A stretch of 36,489 nucleotides of DNA from Chitinophagaceae bacterium (GTDB taxonomy: Bacteria > Bacteroidota > Bacteroidia > Chitinophagales > Chitinophagaceae): positions 1 to 36,489 of the forward strand of contig CANGSR010000007.1 in NCBI GenBank assembly GCA_947456055.1, written 5' to 3'. Position numbers and translations under genes: made by a program. Positions 1 through 10,169 of the stretch are shown one piece after another. Below the pieces are notes generated by a model. The model was not told the origin of the DNA. It made no database searches and was given only the letters and a program-made list of their open reading frames with translations. Within the stretch, counting starts at the first letter, position 1, and each line of letters opens with the position of its first letter.

Positions 1-1
1 A

Positions 2-1036
2 CCTTACCAGGGTACTCAACAATTGTTTGTAGCCAGTGTAGGTAGCGACAGGGAGATGATTAGCAGCCCTATTGAGAATGTTACTAAGGGTAAATGGGAC
101 ATAAATGGTGTGATAGGCGAGGCTGGTGGAATGATTATTGTTTCACGCAGCGATATGAACCATGCAAGCGAAATATTTGCTGTAAAGCCTAAATATGGCG
201 ATATGATAGAACTGACTCATGAAAATGACAAGGTTTATAACCATATCACCATGAGCAAAACGGAATTGCGTTCTACACCTACTTCAGACGGGGCAACCTT
301 GCACAGTTGGGTTATCTATCCTCCAGATTTTGATAAAACTAAAAAGTACCCAACATTGTTATATTGCCAGGGTGGACCACAAAGTGCCTTGTCGCAGTTC
401 TATAGTGTACGCTGGAATTTCCAGTTGATGGCTGCACAGGGTTATATTATTATTGCGCCAAACCGCCGTGGTATGCCAGGTTGGGGTGTGAAGTGGAATG
501 AGGAAATTAGTAAGGATTGGGGAGGCTTGCCTATGCAGGACTACCTGACTGCTATAGATGATATAAGTAAGGAGAGCTATGTAGATAAGAGCAGGCTGGG
601 TTGTGTAGGTGCAAGTTATGGTGGTTATAGTGTGTTTATGCTGGCTGGTATGCACAACAACAGGTTCAAAACCTTTATTGCCCATGATGGTCTGTTTGAT
701 TTGAAAAGCTGGTATGGTACAACCGAAGAAATATGGTTTGCCAATTGGGATATTGGTGGCCCATACTGGAAATCACCAGCCCCAAATGGGTATGATAAAT
801 TCAACCCAAGCAACTATGTGAGTAAGTGGACAGCCCCAATCATGATTATTCAGGGTGGCCTTGATTTCCGTGTGCCAATAGAACAGGGTCTTGAAGCTTA
901 CCAGGCTGCAAGGTTGCATAATATTAAGTCGAAATTGTTGTACCTGCCTAACGAGAACCATTGGGTATTACATCCCCAAAATGGTATAGCCTGGCAGAGA
1001 GAGTTTTTTAAATGGCTTGATGAGACGTTGAAATAA
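2..1036 (+). CDS. S9 family (DPP-IV/acylaminoacyl-peptidase-like) serine peptidase, C-terminal part; 5' truncated by window
   Basis: Frame is open to the window start (PYQGTQQLFVA...), so the ATG at 23 is internal. Nucleophile motif GASYGGYS, acid motif GGLDFRVP and His motif NENHWVL complete the catalytic triad order. Confidence 0.92.
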   Translation, partial: PYQGTQQLFVASVGSDREMISSPIENVTKGKWDINGVIGEAGGMIIVSRSDMNHASEIFAVKPKYGDMIELTHENDKVYNHITMSKTELRSTPTSDGATLHSWVIYPPDFDKTKKYPTLLYCQGGPQSALSQFYSVRWNFQLMAAQGYIIIAPNRRGMPGWGVKWNEEISKDWGGLPMQDYLTAIDDISKESYVDKSRLGCVGASYGGYSVFMLAGMHNNRFKTFIAHDGLFDLKSWYGTTEEIWFANWDIGGPYWKSPAPNGYDKFNPSNYVSKWTAPIMIIQGGLDFRVPIEQGLEAYQAARLHNIKSKLLYLPNENHWVLHPQNGIAWQREFFKWLDETLK

Positions 1037-1041
1037 TATTG

Positions 1042-1076
1042 ATAAAACGGGTGCTGGTCACCCGTTTTATATTTTT
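1042..1076 (+). terminator. Rho-independent terminator
   Basis: Perfect 12-bp stem ATAAAACGGGTG (1042-1053) / CACCCGTTTTAT (1059-1070), 5-nt loop, then ATTTTT. Lies just after the S9 peptidase stop, between convergent genes. Confidence 0.85.
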
Positions 1077-1094
1077 ATAGAAATGGTTAGTTTT

Positions 1095-2195
1095 CTAAAA
1101 CAAACTCAATTGTACCGATGCACCTTTTGGCTCCTTAGGTGCCTGGTCACGGAAATTAGATAGGGATATACCAAGGAGGCGGATTTTGACTTTTTCGAGG
1201 TCGGTGGAGGCAAGTAGTTGTTTTGCTGTACCAGAAATGGTCTCGAAATCATCAATAAAATAGGGGAAGGACAGGCTGCGGGTAATTTGCCTGAAGTCGG
1301 CATATTTAATTTTAAGGGTTATTGTCCTACCTTTTAGTTCATAGTTTTTCAATCGGCGGCAAACAGTTTCTGCCAGGCGGTCGAGTTCCCGGTTCATATC
1401 CTCAACTAAGGTGAGGTCAAATTCAAAAGTATCTTCTGCAGCTAGTGATTTGGTTTCCCGGTCTGATACCACAGGGCGGTCATCGATGCCTCTTACAATA
1501 TGGTAATAGAATCTGCCCGCTTTGCCAAAATACCTGGTAAGCTCTTCTTCGCTTAGTTTTTTAAGGTCGGCACCGGTATGCCAGTTGTGGCTTCGCATTT
1601 TATCGGCGGTTACCTTACCCACCCCGTAAAACTTAGATACGGGTAGGTTTTCCATAAATTCTTCAATCTGTGCCGGGCTAATAAATGTCAGTCCATCGGG
1701 CTTGTTCATGTCTGATGCAATCTTGGCTACAAACTTATTGATGGAGATACCCGCCGAGGCGGTTAGATTAAGCTCGGCTTTTATGGCTGCTTTTATTTGG
1801 CGGGCAATTTCTATGGCAGAGCCTATGCCTTGCTTATCTTCGGTTACATCAAGATATGCCTCATCCAATGATAGAGGTTCTATCAGGTCGGTATAACGAT
1901 GGAAAATCTCCCTGATATGGCCTGATACTTCCTTATAAGCAGGAAAACGGGGTCTTACAAAAATTACATCAGGACATAGCTGCACGGCTCTTTTGGAGGG
2001 CATTGCAGACCTTATGCCGTATTTGCGTGCCTCATAGCTTGCTGCGGCTACCACGCCACCTCTGCCCTGTGGTAGTCCGCCAACCACCAATGGCAGACCT
2101 CTATATTGTGGGTTGTCTCTTTGTTCCACCGATGCAAAAAACGCATCCATATCAATATGGATTATTTTACGTTGTTTGGGTGGCAGGGCATTCAT
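1095..2195 (-). CDS. dinB: DNA polymerase IV (Y-family)
   Basis: IIHIDMDAFFASVEQRDNPQYRGLPLVVGG, SLDEAYLDVT, SAGISINKFVAKIASDMNKPDGL; C-terminal VQLSLF resembles the beta-clamp binding motif. Confidence 0.96.
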   Translation of the reverse strand: MNALPPKQRKIIHIDMDAFFASVEQRDNPQYRGLPLVVGGLPQGRGGVVAAASYEARKYGIRSAMPSKRAVQLCPDVIFVRPRFPAYKEVSGHIREIFHRYTDLIEPLSLDEAYLDVTEDKQGIGSAIEIARQIKAAIKAELNLTASAGISINKFVAKIASDMNKPDGLTFISPAQIEEFMENLPVSKFYGVGKVTADKMRSHNWHTGADLKKLSEEELTRYFGKAGRFYYHIVRGIDDRPVVSDRETKSLAAEDTFEFDLTLVEDMNRELDRLAETVCRRLKNYELKGRTITLKIKYADFRQITRSLSFPYFIDDFETISGTAKQLLASTDLEKVKIRLLGISLSNFRDQAPKEPKGASVQLSLF

Positions 2196-2287
2196 GATTA
2201 TCCAAAAATAATCAAAAGGGTGAAATGAATTTGGGAGGGAATGAAAATGTGAGTATTTATGTAAGATTGATTTGGATACATTCGTAA

Positions 2288-2965
2288 TTAACTCCTAAGC
2301 TTCTTCCACCAGGGTTTTTCTGGAGTCAGGTTTAAAGGGAGGTTCTTATTGTTGGGTTGCTGTTGGTTCAATTCTAATTTTATATCCCAATATTTTGCTG
2401 ACATTTTTCGTTGTTTACATTTAGGGCAATCCCTATTAATTGCGATTCTTGAATCTGAATAATGGATTTTTTGCTTTTCTATTGCTTCTATTAGTTTACT
2501 ACGAACAAGGTTGGTTTCGACGGAATTTTGAAAGTCTTCAATCTTTAATAAATCCATGAAATTATCCTTCTGTAGATAGTTATTAATAATATTGGGTAAT
2601 ATTTTGCGGGGTAAGAAGTACTCCAGGTTATAAAGATTGATTTCGGCGTAGGAACAATTATCGCAGACAGAGCCTTGAATCTGGTTGTCGTAATGGCTTG
2701 AAGTGCTTTTGTTGTAAAGCATATTCCAAGCCCTATTTAATAGTAAATCGAATAAGATGCTTTGCCATATGCCTTTAGGGTTTTGTTCGCCAATGGTTAG
2801 ATCATTTATTGAGCCCATACCACCAAAATGACTTTTGAATCCCCTTGTGGATTTTTTGGTGTCCCAGTTGTAGATGTCTTTATTGATAAGGTTAGCCCAA
2901 TGGGTGTCACCTGACAACCGGAGTAATTCATAAAGGAGTTCCAGTATTTTCCTATAATTTTCCAT
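2288..2965 (-). CDS. Hypothetical protein with two CxxC pairs
   Basis: 225-aa ORF in an otherwise unassigned gap; CDNC and CPKC motifs; no family recognised. Confidence 0.65.
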   Translation of the reverse strand: MENYRKILELLYELLRLSGDTHWANLINKDIYNWDTKKSTRGFKSHFGGMGSINDLTIGEQNPKGIWQSILFDLLLNRAWNMLYNKSTSSHYDNQIQGSVCDNCSYAEINLYNLEYFLPRKILPNIINNYLQKDNFMDLLKIEDFQNSVETNLVRSKLIEAIEKQKIHYSDSRIAINRDCPKCKQRKMSAKYWDIKLELNQQQPNNKNLPLNLTPEKPWWKKLRS

Positions 2966-3051
2966 TTGGTAATAACTCTCCCCTAGGTCAATAATGAATG
3001 TTATCTGATTGCGATACTAAAATAGTACTTGTTAACCAGGATTTTGTTGTT

Positions 3052-3432
3052 CTATTTTTTAATCTTCTCTTTATAGATTTCCAATGCTTTGGTGATTAAT
3101 TCTGTTATAGCAGGTGATTCAATTTGGTCAGCAGATTTTATGGGTATATAGCGGGATATTTTACCGCTTCCTTCTAATAGTTTGGTAGGGTCGGGGAGTT
3201 CGGTACCACGGTTGAAGCCGAGTTTAAGTCCTTTTTTGGATGGGATGAGTACACAGATTAGCTCTACATATTTTTGTCCATAGCAATAGGCGACCATTTT
3301 GGCTTTTATATCCAGTTGTTCGGTAATGCCGGGCAGATTGGTTATTAGTAGTTGCCTTAACTTTTGGGCATGTTGAAAGACTTTTTCATCATATTCTGAA
3401 AGGAATTCTTCTATTTCGGGGTTGGGGGTCAT
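3052..3432 (-). CDS. DUF1801-like small protein
   Basis: 126 aa; pattern EEFLSEYDEKVFQHAQKLRQLL...LDIKAKMVAYCYGQKYVELICVLIPSKKGLKLGFNRGTELPDP..LLEGSGKISRYIPIKS is typical of the DUF1801 fold. Confidence 0.75.
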   Translation of the reverse strand: MTPNPEIEEFLSEYDEKVFQHAQKLRQLLITNLPGITEQLDIKAKMVAYCYGQKYVELICVLIPSKKGLKLGFNRGTELPDPTKLLEGSGKISRYIPIKSADQIESPAITELITKALEIYKEKIKK

Positions 3433-3456
3433 TGGGGAATTGTTTTATCAAAAATA

Positions 3457-4281
3457 CTATTTCAGTTGCACATGTAAATGGTCATCGTGCCTTACAGCAT
3501 GGCACCCATGAAATCTTATTTTGGGGTGGGAAAGGTGTAGCCGGGCAACCAGATGGGGCTCAATAAAGATTTTACCAATACCATCCTGATTAGCCCAAAG
3601 TAGCACCAGTTCTTTGGTTTTTGATTCATTAAAAGTGAAACTAGCTTTGTTGCTTTGGGGTATAATATGATTGAGCATACTATATTGCCAATAGCCCTTA
3701 TTCCCACAATTCAGTGCGGTATTTGTTTCGTTGGGTAATGGTTCTTCACTTATTCCATATCCAATAGGGGAGGGTACCACATTGGTTGATTGACCGGTTT
3801 TGGTAGCATTATAGCAAAAAGATAGGTCGAGCTTTTTACCATCGTTATGGCTGAGGTGTGGAAATAATGGATACTTGTTGATAAAAGGAAAGCTTGCATC
3901 GAGGTAATTGAGAACTGTGCCGGGATATTTATTTGCTATCTCATTAGAAACCTTATATGCAGCATTGAGCAATTCTGGTTTTACATAGTTGCGGTTTAGG
4001 ATCACTGTCCAAATTGTAGCAGGCCTTAAATTATTTGTGGTACGCAATGGAACCCTGCCGAATGGGCGGGCAAAAATAGGGACAATAATAAAAGTGAAAA
4101 TGAGGTAAAGGCATAGAAATGAGGTAAACTTCATCAATCGCTTTGTTAACCCATTTTGAATTCTTTTATTGATATGAGGATAGGTAAACATGTTTACCAG
4201 ATACACTAATCCCCCGACTTGACTAAGTATGGTTAGCAGGCAGAAGACCAGAATTCTCCTTGTAATTTTAATTAGTGACAC
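3457..4281 (-). CDS. Membrane-anchored putative MepA/LAS-type murein endopeptidase-like protein
   Basis: Two hydrophobic N-terminal segments, then SHNDGKKLDLSF (HxxxxxxD-like) and C-terminal VRHDDHLHVQL, resembling the H-D-x-H-x-H metal motif of LAS peptidases. Confidence 0.6.
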   Translation of the reverse strand: MSLIKITRRILVFCLLTILSQVGGLVYLVNMFTYPHINKRIQNGLTKRLMKFTSFLCLYLIFTFIIVPIFARPFGRVPLRTTNNLRPATIWTVILNRNYVKPELLNAAYKVSNEIANKYPGTVLNYLDASFPFINKYPLFPHLSHNDGKKLDLSFCYNATKTGQSTNVVPSPIGYGISEEPLPNETNTALNCGNKGYWQYSMLNHIIPQSNKASFTFNESKTKELVLLWANQDGIGKIFIEPHLVARLHLSHPKIRFHGCHAVRHDDHLHVQLK

Positions 4282-4331
4282 TTATGTAAATATGGGAAAG
4301 TTTGGGGAGAAAGTATCAGAAATTATTAAAC

Positions 4332-7300
4332 TCACAATCCCTTCTTATAAACCATCCTTAACAACGAAGGCAATACCACCAGCAACAAAGGCAATGCTAT
4401 AATAAATCCACCAATTACTGATACAGCCAATGGCTGGTGTAATTGGGCACCGGCACCTATGCCCAAGGCAAGGGGTAGGAGTGCGATAATGGCACCTATA
4501 GCGGTCATAAGTTTTGGGCGGAGGCGGGTGGAGATGGAGTAAATAATGGCTTCATCTACAGTTTTGTCCCTGAGTGCATCTCTGAATTGCAGGAAGGTGA
4601 AAATGGCATTTTCGCCTATTATGCCCACTATCATTATCAGTCCGGTATAGCTGCCTACATTCAGTGGGGTATGGGTTAATAGGAGGGCAATATAGCTGCC
4701 TGATATACCTAATATTGCCAATGTAATAATCAAGAGGGCAGCCCTGAAATCACGGAATAAGAATAGTATAGATAAGAATACCAACAGGCTAGCTGCTATC
4801 AATATCATCAACAATTCCTGAAATGATTTTTGCTGGTCGGCATAGCTTCCGCCATAATCAATATGGTAGCCCTGGGGTAGGGAGATTTTCGAATTGATCT
4901 GATTTTTGATTTCAGAAATGGTACTGCCCAAATCACGTTTTTCGAGCCTGCCTGTTACTGCCACCATAGATTGCAGGTTTTCCCGCTGAATTTCAGCATC
5001 GCCTGAGTCTATATATACGGTTGCTAATTTGTTGATAGGTGTTAGTTTGCCATTGGGAAGGAATACCTGAAGCTTTTGTAGGTCGGCTGCACTTACCTGC
5101 CGGCTGCCGGGGTAGAGGCTTCGGATATTGGATAATTGTTCCTTTTCCTGGATAGTACCTAAAATATTGCCTTCCAATGAGTTTTGTAACTGGTATTGAA
5201 GCCCGGCGGGAGATATTCCATATTGGGCGCATTTGGCATAGTCAGGTACCACCCTTATTGATGGCCCGGCAATTACAATGCCATTAAAAACATCCGCTGT
5301 GCCTTTTACACCTGATACTATATCTGAAACCTGGTGCGATAGGTCGAGTAGTTTTTGCCTGTTATCGCCAAATATCTTAATCTCAATAGGTTGCACGGAG
5401 GTCATAAGGTCGCCCAGCATATCACCTATTACCTGCCCGAAATCTATGCGCAGGGAGGGCTGGGAGGCTTCTACTTTTTTGCGTAGTTCACTAATCACCT
5501 CCTCGGTTTTAAGTGAACGGTCTTTTTTGAGTTGTATTAGGTAATCACCACGGTTGGGTTCAGTGATAAAGAAGCCCATTTGGGTACCGGTACGACGGCT
5601 ATAGGTGGCAACGTCGGGTATGGAAACAATTATTTTTTCTACCTGGCGTAATATCCTGTCGGTCTCCTCAAGTGAGGTGCCAGGCGGGGAACTATAATCG
5701 AATACGATACTGCCCTCATCCATTTCGGGCATGAAGCCGGTTTCTAGTTTGGGTAGGATGAGCACTATTGAGGTGATTAAGCAGCCAATTATTAAGAGGC
5801 TAATCCATGGTTTGCGGATAAAAAAGGATACCCATGCCTGTTGTTTTACCAGATGTTCGGGTTCAATATTTTTTGATTGGCTATTTTGGCTGTCAGACTT
5901 TTCTCTGGTGAACACCAAATATATTACCGGTAGGAATAGCCATGTAACAAAGAAAGAGCATACCAGGGTGATAATCATGGTATTGGTCATTACCTTGAAA
6001 TAGGCTCCGGCCACTCCACTCATCAATGCAAATGGCAGGAAAATAACAATGGTGCTTACCGATGAGCCAATCATGGCAGGTAATAAATACTTAATGGCTT
6101 TAAGCACCAGTGATTTCCCTGACTCGCCAGGATGCTCTTCATGGGTACGGTGAATTTGTTCCACCACTACAATAGCATCATCAATTATAAGCCCAATAGC
6201 TGCTGCTATAGCGCCAAGGGTCATAATATTGAAGGTGTACCCCAATACATAAAGTACTACAAGGGTAAGGCAAAGGGTAACAGGGATAGTAATGAGTATG
6301 GTAGCACTTGCCTTTAGCGAACGTAGAAAAATGATCGCCACTAGTATAGCCAAGGCTAGTCCTATCCATAAACTATCGGTAACGCTTTTTACAGAGTCAT
6401 TTACAAAATCAGCCTGCAAATAGTAGGGGCGCAGGGTAACGTCTTTGGGGAGTAGTTTTTTTAATGATGCTACCTTTTGTTCAATCTCTTCAGATACTTT
6501 TATGAGGTTGGCGTTGGGCTGCTTCATAACTGCAACTAGAAATCCATCCTTGCCATTAGCATTGATTTTTATATACTCAACTGCTTCATGAATTTGTACA
6601 TCTGCAAAATCTTTGAGCAAAACCACCCTTTTGCCATCATTCCTCACTACAATATTCTGGAGGTCTTCAATATTTCTTACTGTGGCATCTGTAACAGTAA
6701 GGTAGAGGTAGCGGTAATCAGACAGGTACCCATTTGATTTAATGAAGTTTGTCTGGGCCATGGCGGCTGATAGAGTATCGGGCGAAATGGATAAGGAAGC
6801 CATTTTTTCCTTGTCGAGGGTAAGCCAGTATTCCTTTTGCTTACCGCCTATGATTCGGATTTCAGATATGCCATTTGCTTGCGATAGGTAGGGCTTTATG
6901 GTGTATAGTGCCAGTTGCCTTAACTCTATTGGTGACCTGCTATTGCTTTCAAGGGTATAGCCCATTACCGGTAAAATGGATGGATTCATCTTTTCTACGG
7001 TAATCTGGATGTCGGGAGGCAGTTGGTTTTTTATGGCATTTATCTTCGATTCTATTCTTTGTTGCCCAAGGTCGATATTGGCATCCCAATTCATATAAGC
7101 CGAAATTTCGCAACTACCACGGCTGGTGGTATTACGAATCATATTCAATTCGGGTACCTGCTTGATAACATTTTCCAGTGGCTTAGTTACGGTTACCATC
7201 ATTTTGGCAACGGGTAACTGACCAGCATCTGCAATAATTTTTATTTTTGGAAAGGTAATTTCGGGAAACAGGGAGGTTTGCATTTTTGAATAAGCAAACA

Positions 7301-7370
7301 TGCCCCCTAAAATCAACAGTGTGATTAAAACGGTCAGCGGACTTTTATAGGAAACAAAGAAATTCTTCAT
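4332..7370 (-). CDS. RND efflux transporter inner-membrane component (HAE1/AcrB-like)
   Basis: 1012 aa; GLIIDDAIVVVEQIHR proton-relay TM4, PGTSLEETDRIL, C-terminal RLRPKLMTAIGAIIALLPLALGIGAGAQLHQPLAVSVIGG. Confidence 0.95.
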   Translation of the reverse strand: MKNFFVSYKSPLTVLITLLILGGMFAYSKMQTSLFPEITFPKIKIIADAGQLPVAKMMVTVTKPLENVIKQVPELNMIRNTTSRGSCEISAYMNWDANIDLGQQRIESKINAIKNQLPPDIQITVEKMNPSILPVMGYTLESNSRSPIELRQLALYTIKPYLSQANGISEIRIIGGKQKEYWLTLDKEKMASLSISPDTLSAAMAQTNFIKSNGYLSDYRYLYLTVTDATVRNIEDLQNIVVRNDGKRVVLLKDFADVQIHEAVEYIKINANGKDGFLVAVMKQPNANLIKVSEEIEQKVASLKKLLPKDVTLRPYYLQADFVNDSVKSVTDSLWIGLALAILVAIIFLRSLKASATILITIPVTLCLTLVVLYVLGYTFNIMTLGAIAAAIGLIIDDAIVVVEQIHRTHEEHPGESGKSLVLKAIKYLLPAMIGSSVSTIVIFLPFALMSGVAGAYFKVMTNTMIITLVCSFFVTWLFLPVIYLVFTREKSDSQNSQSKNIEPEHLVKQQAWVSFFIRKPWISLLIIGCLITSIVLILPKLETGFMPEMDEGSIVFDYSSPPGTSLEETDRILRQVEKIIVSIPDVATYSRRTGTQMGFFITEPNRGDYLIQLKKDRSLKTEEVISELRKKVEASQPSLRIDFGQVIGDMLGDLMTSVQPIEIKIFGDNRQKLLDLSHQVSDIVSGVKGTADVFNGIVIAGPSIRVVPDYAKCAQYGISPAGLQYQLQNSLEGNILGTIQEKEQLSNIRSLYPGSRQVSAADLQKLQVFLPNGKLTPINKLATVYIDSGDAEIQRENLQSMVAVTGRLEKRDLGSTISEIKNQINSKISLPQGYHIDYGGSYADQQKSFQELLMILIAASLLVFLSILFLFRDFRAALLIITLAILGISGSYIALLLTHTPLNVGSYTGLIMIVGIIGENAIFTFLQFRDALRDKTVDEAIIYSISTRLRPKLMTAIGAIIALLPLALGIGAGAQLHQPLAVSVIGGFIIALPLLLVVLPSLLRMVYKKGL

Positions 7371-7489
7371 TGGTTAATGATGATTAATTTTGGATTTTGT
7401 ATTCTTGCATTTAGGGTTTTGTTTTCAAATTTTACTCTGATTTTGTCATTTAATTTAAGATTCTTATTTTCACAATTGAGATATCTTTT

Positions 7490-7828
7490 ATGTCTGTTGC
7501 AGTATCATATATCCATCTGTTTCAATTGCTCAAAGCCAAAATAGGTGAGCAAGATGCTGAATCATTGGTAGAATTTGTTGATACTAAGGTTAAAGAAGGT
7601 ATAAAGGAGGCAAATGACCAAAATCTTAAAGTATTGGCTACAAGAGAAGATTTTGTAAATATTAAGCAGGAAATTACCAACATGCGCCATGATGTAAAGC
7701 AGGAAATGGCACTACTAAAAGTGGAAATTGCCAATTCCAAATCTGAAATGATAAAATGGATGTTTTTGTTTTGGATAGGACAACTTGCTGCTTTCATTGC
7801 AATTGCGAAATTTTTCTTGAGTAAATAA
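7490..7828 (+). CDS. Small coiled-coil protein with C-terminal transmembrane segment (DUF1640-like)
   Basis: 112 aa; heptad-rich NIKQEITNMRHDVKQEMALLKVEIANSKSEM followed by IKWMFLFWIGQLAAFIAIAKFFL. Confidence 0.7.
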   Translation: MSVAVSYIHLFQLLKAKIGEQDAESLVEFVDTKVKEGIKEANDQNLKVLATREDFVNIKQEITNMRHDVKQEMALLKVEIANSKSEMIKWMFLFWIGQLAAFIAIAKFFLSK

Positions 7829-7861
7829 TTTTACATTCTATTCTAAACAAGGTTATAGTTT

Positions 7862-8830
7862 TTACTTCTCCACCACCACTTTAGCAGTATCAGGTAAGCC
7901 ATAATTGCCTATGAGGAGGAATTTGTCATTTTCCTTGAATGTTGGTTCCATTATCTCAACCATTCCATTAGTTTCAATACCTTTTTTAACTGTAACCTTT
8001 ACTGCTGTAGTTGAATCGGTTAATTGCATTACCCAAAATTCGGTTTGGACATCATTAGTAAGTAGTGCAGATTTTGGTAGGGATATGGCTTTGGTTTTAT
8101 TTGATTTTAGTAGTCGAACTTTAGCTATCAGGTTTTCGGGTATGTTTTTTATTCCGGCAACCCTTATTTCTATACTCTGTGTTTGGGATGCTGGGTCTAC
8201 ATTGGGCATTGCTCCTGATACTGTCCCTTTTAGGTTTGTTCCATCTGCCAATAAAAGGTCTACTGTTTTATTAGCACCCAAATATTCTCTTAATTCATAA
8301 GGGAGATTAAGCAGAAACACGAAACTGTTTTCATTGCTTATTTGCGCCAATTGTTCGCCTTCCTGCACATAGTCGCCTATTTGGTGGCTAAGCTGGGTAA
8401 TATATCCGCTGGTGCTTGCAGTGATTTTATTGATGCCACTAAATTTGAATCCAGGGTCTAATTTGGTTACTGAGTTATTTAGACTTTTTGCCTCCTTAGT
8501 TTTTAATGTAAATAGTTCCTGACCTGCATTTACATATTTACCTGGTTGGATATTTACTGCTTCAATATAGCCATTGATGTTGGCTTTTATATAGTTTTTT
8601 TGCAGGAAGGTAGCAGTTGCATTCAGGTCTATATATTCAGTAAGTGGGGCAGTGCTAATACCGGTTATAGTCACGGGTGTCCCTGCAACAATATGTGTTT
8701 CCTCGGGTGCTTCTTTTTTCTCAGGATTTTTACAAGAAACTATAAGAATTAAAGCAAGGAAAATACTAATAAAGTATACACCTGTGAAAGAGTTCTGCCT
8801 TTGAAGAAATATGCTATTTGATAATTTCAT
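7862..8830 (-). CDS. RND efflux periplasmic adaptor (membrane fusion protein), lipoprotein
   Basis: Lipobox-like LILIVSCKN near the N-terminus; VNIQPGKYVNAGQELFTL and SGYITQLSHQIGDYVQEGEQLAQI barrel/lipoyl halves; located with RND and TolC genes. Confidence 0.9.
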   Translation of the reverse strand: MKLSNSIFLQRQNSFTGVYFISIFLALILIVSCKNPEKKEAPEETHIVAGTPVTITGISTAPLTEYIDLNATATFLQKNYIKANINGYIEAVNIQPGKYVNAGQELFTLKTKEAKSLNNSVTKLDPGFKFSGINKITASTSGYITQLSHQIGDYVQEGEQLAQISNENSFVFLLNLPYELREYLGANKTVDLLLADGTNLKGTVSGAMPNVDPASQTQSIEIRVAGIKNIPENLIAKVRLLKSNKTKAISLPKSALLTNDVQTEFWVMQLTDSTTAVKVTVKKGIETNGMVEIMEPTFKENDKFLLIGNYGLPDTAKVVVEK

Positions 8831-8833
8831 TGT

Positions 8834-10090
8834 TTAGCGGTTCCAGTAGTTAAGTTGGGTAATGATTTGCATCCTGCTGATATTGTTTTGGGTGAGCAGG
8901 TTTTTGGCGGACAGGTAATTATTGATGGCAATAACTAAATCGGGTATACGGGCATCTCCTGTTTCCAGGAGTTTGTTATTGGCTTCAATAAGTCCATCTG
9001 CGTATTTTATCTGCTCATTAATATCATTAATCAATGATTCTGTACCAGATAGTTGTTGCCTGAGCATGGCAATTTGCTGGTTATATTGGGTGGTGAAATA
9101 ATCTCTATATGTGGTATTGGTATTTTGTGCCAAGGCAATTTTGTGTTGCAGCATTTGTTTTTGATGACCATCATAAATGGGGACTACCAGATTAATTCCT
9201 ACACTAAAGCCGAAGTTTTTGTAAGCCTGATACAGAAAAGACGAACTATAACCTGCATTGGCAAAAGTGCTGAATTTAGGTTTATAGTTATAATTCAGGA
9301 TGTTCAGATTGTTCACCATTGCCAGGTTATCGTTTATATAGTGCATAAACCATGAGGATGACCTGGCATTAGGCAATTGTTCTAATTTGATTTCAGGAGC
9401 ATCTAATTCCACTAATGTAGTATCGAAAATCCCAGCCAGGTAATTAAGGGTGGATAGGTTATTTCTGAATTGGATATTTAATTGTTTTAGTTGTAGTTCC
9501 TGTTGTTTTAGAGTGACCAGAAAGGTGAGATAATCTGTTTGTCGGTAAATATTACTTTCAGTTAGCTTTCTTAGGATTTCCTCCTGATTTTTGAGCAATT
9601 TGATGATATCGGTATTGAAGTTTAGTTGTTGCCAATCGCCATAGGTGGTGAGGTATTGGGTGGTGATGCTTCTTTTCAATTCCTGCTCAGTGAGCTTTTG
9701 GGCAATTTTTACAGAATCATTCAGTATGGTGAAACTCCTGGATTGTTCAGTGATGTTTTTCTTGCCTACAAAAGTTTTATTCACATTGACAACCTCTGTA
9801 AATGAAGCAATATTGGAGAGGGCAGGGTCGTAACCAAACCCTTGTAGTACTGGAGCAAGGGAATTTGATGCTATACCACTAATCTGAGGTTTGTATGTAG
9901 CTCTAAGTTTTTGACTATCAATAGTATTAGATATAAGCTGGTTGTTGAAGTCTTTTAATAAGGGGCTGTTGGCAAGGGCAGTCGTGATATAATAATTTAG
10001 ATTTTTGTTTTGGGCATGGCCAACATTGGCTATGCAACAACAAATGGATAAGCAAAGAATGAATGCCTTTATTTCTTGCACTAATTTCAT
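8834..10090 (-). CDS. TolC family outer membrane efflux protein
   Basis: Signal peptide, long helical Q/N/L-rich repeats (LKQQELQLKQLNIQFRNNLSTLNYLAGI), 3 nt upstream of the adaptor gene. Confidence 0.88.
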   Translation of the reverse strand: MKLVQEIKAFILCLSICCCIANVGHAQNKNLNYYITTALANSPLLKDFNNQLISNTIDSQKLRATYKPQISGIASNSLAPVLQGFGYDPALSNIASFTEVVNVNKTFVGKKNITEQSRSFTILNDSVKIAQKLTEQELKRSITTQYLTTYGDWQQLNFNTDIIKLLKNQEEILRKLTESNIYRQTDYLTFLVTLKQQELQLKQLNIQFRNNLSTLNYLAGIFDTTLVELDAPEIKLEQLPNARSSSWFMHYINDNLAMVNNLNILNYNYKPKFSTFANAGYSSSFLYQAYKNFGFSVGINLVVPIYDGHQKQMLQHKIALAQNTNTTYRDYFTTQYNQQIAMLRQQLSGTESLINDINEQIKYADGLIEANNKLLETGDARIPDLVIAINNYLSAKNLLTQNNISRMQIITQLNYWNR

Positions 10091-10169
10091 TGGTGCAAAT
10101 TAAGTTAATGATTCTGTAGGAATTTTGAATGAATAAGCCCAATCGCAATATTGAGGAGCGGGATTGTTA

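Noticed and set aside
5278-6003. Plus-strand ORFs of 88 and 90 aa
   Set aside because: Antisense to the RND transporter; low-complexity shadow ORFs.
7482-7489. TATCTTTT directly before the ATG of the 7490 ORF as a -7 promoter
   Set aside because: It abuts the ATG with no room for a transcription start upstream of the start codon, and it lacks the final G.
7905-8300. 131-aa plus-strand ORF
   Set aside because: Antisense to the membrane fusion protein gene, no recognisable domain.
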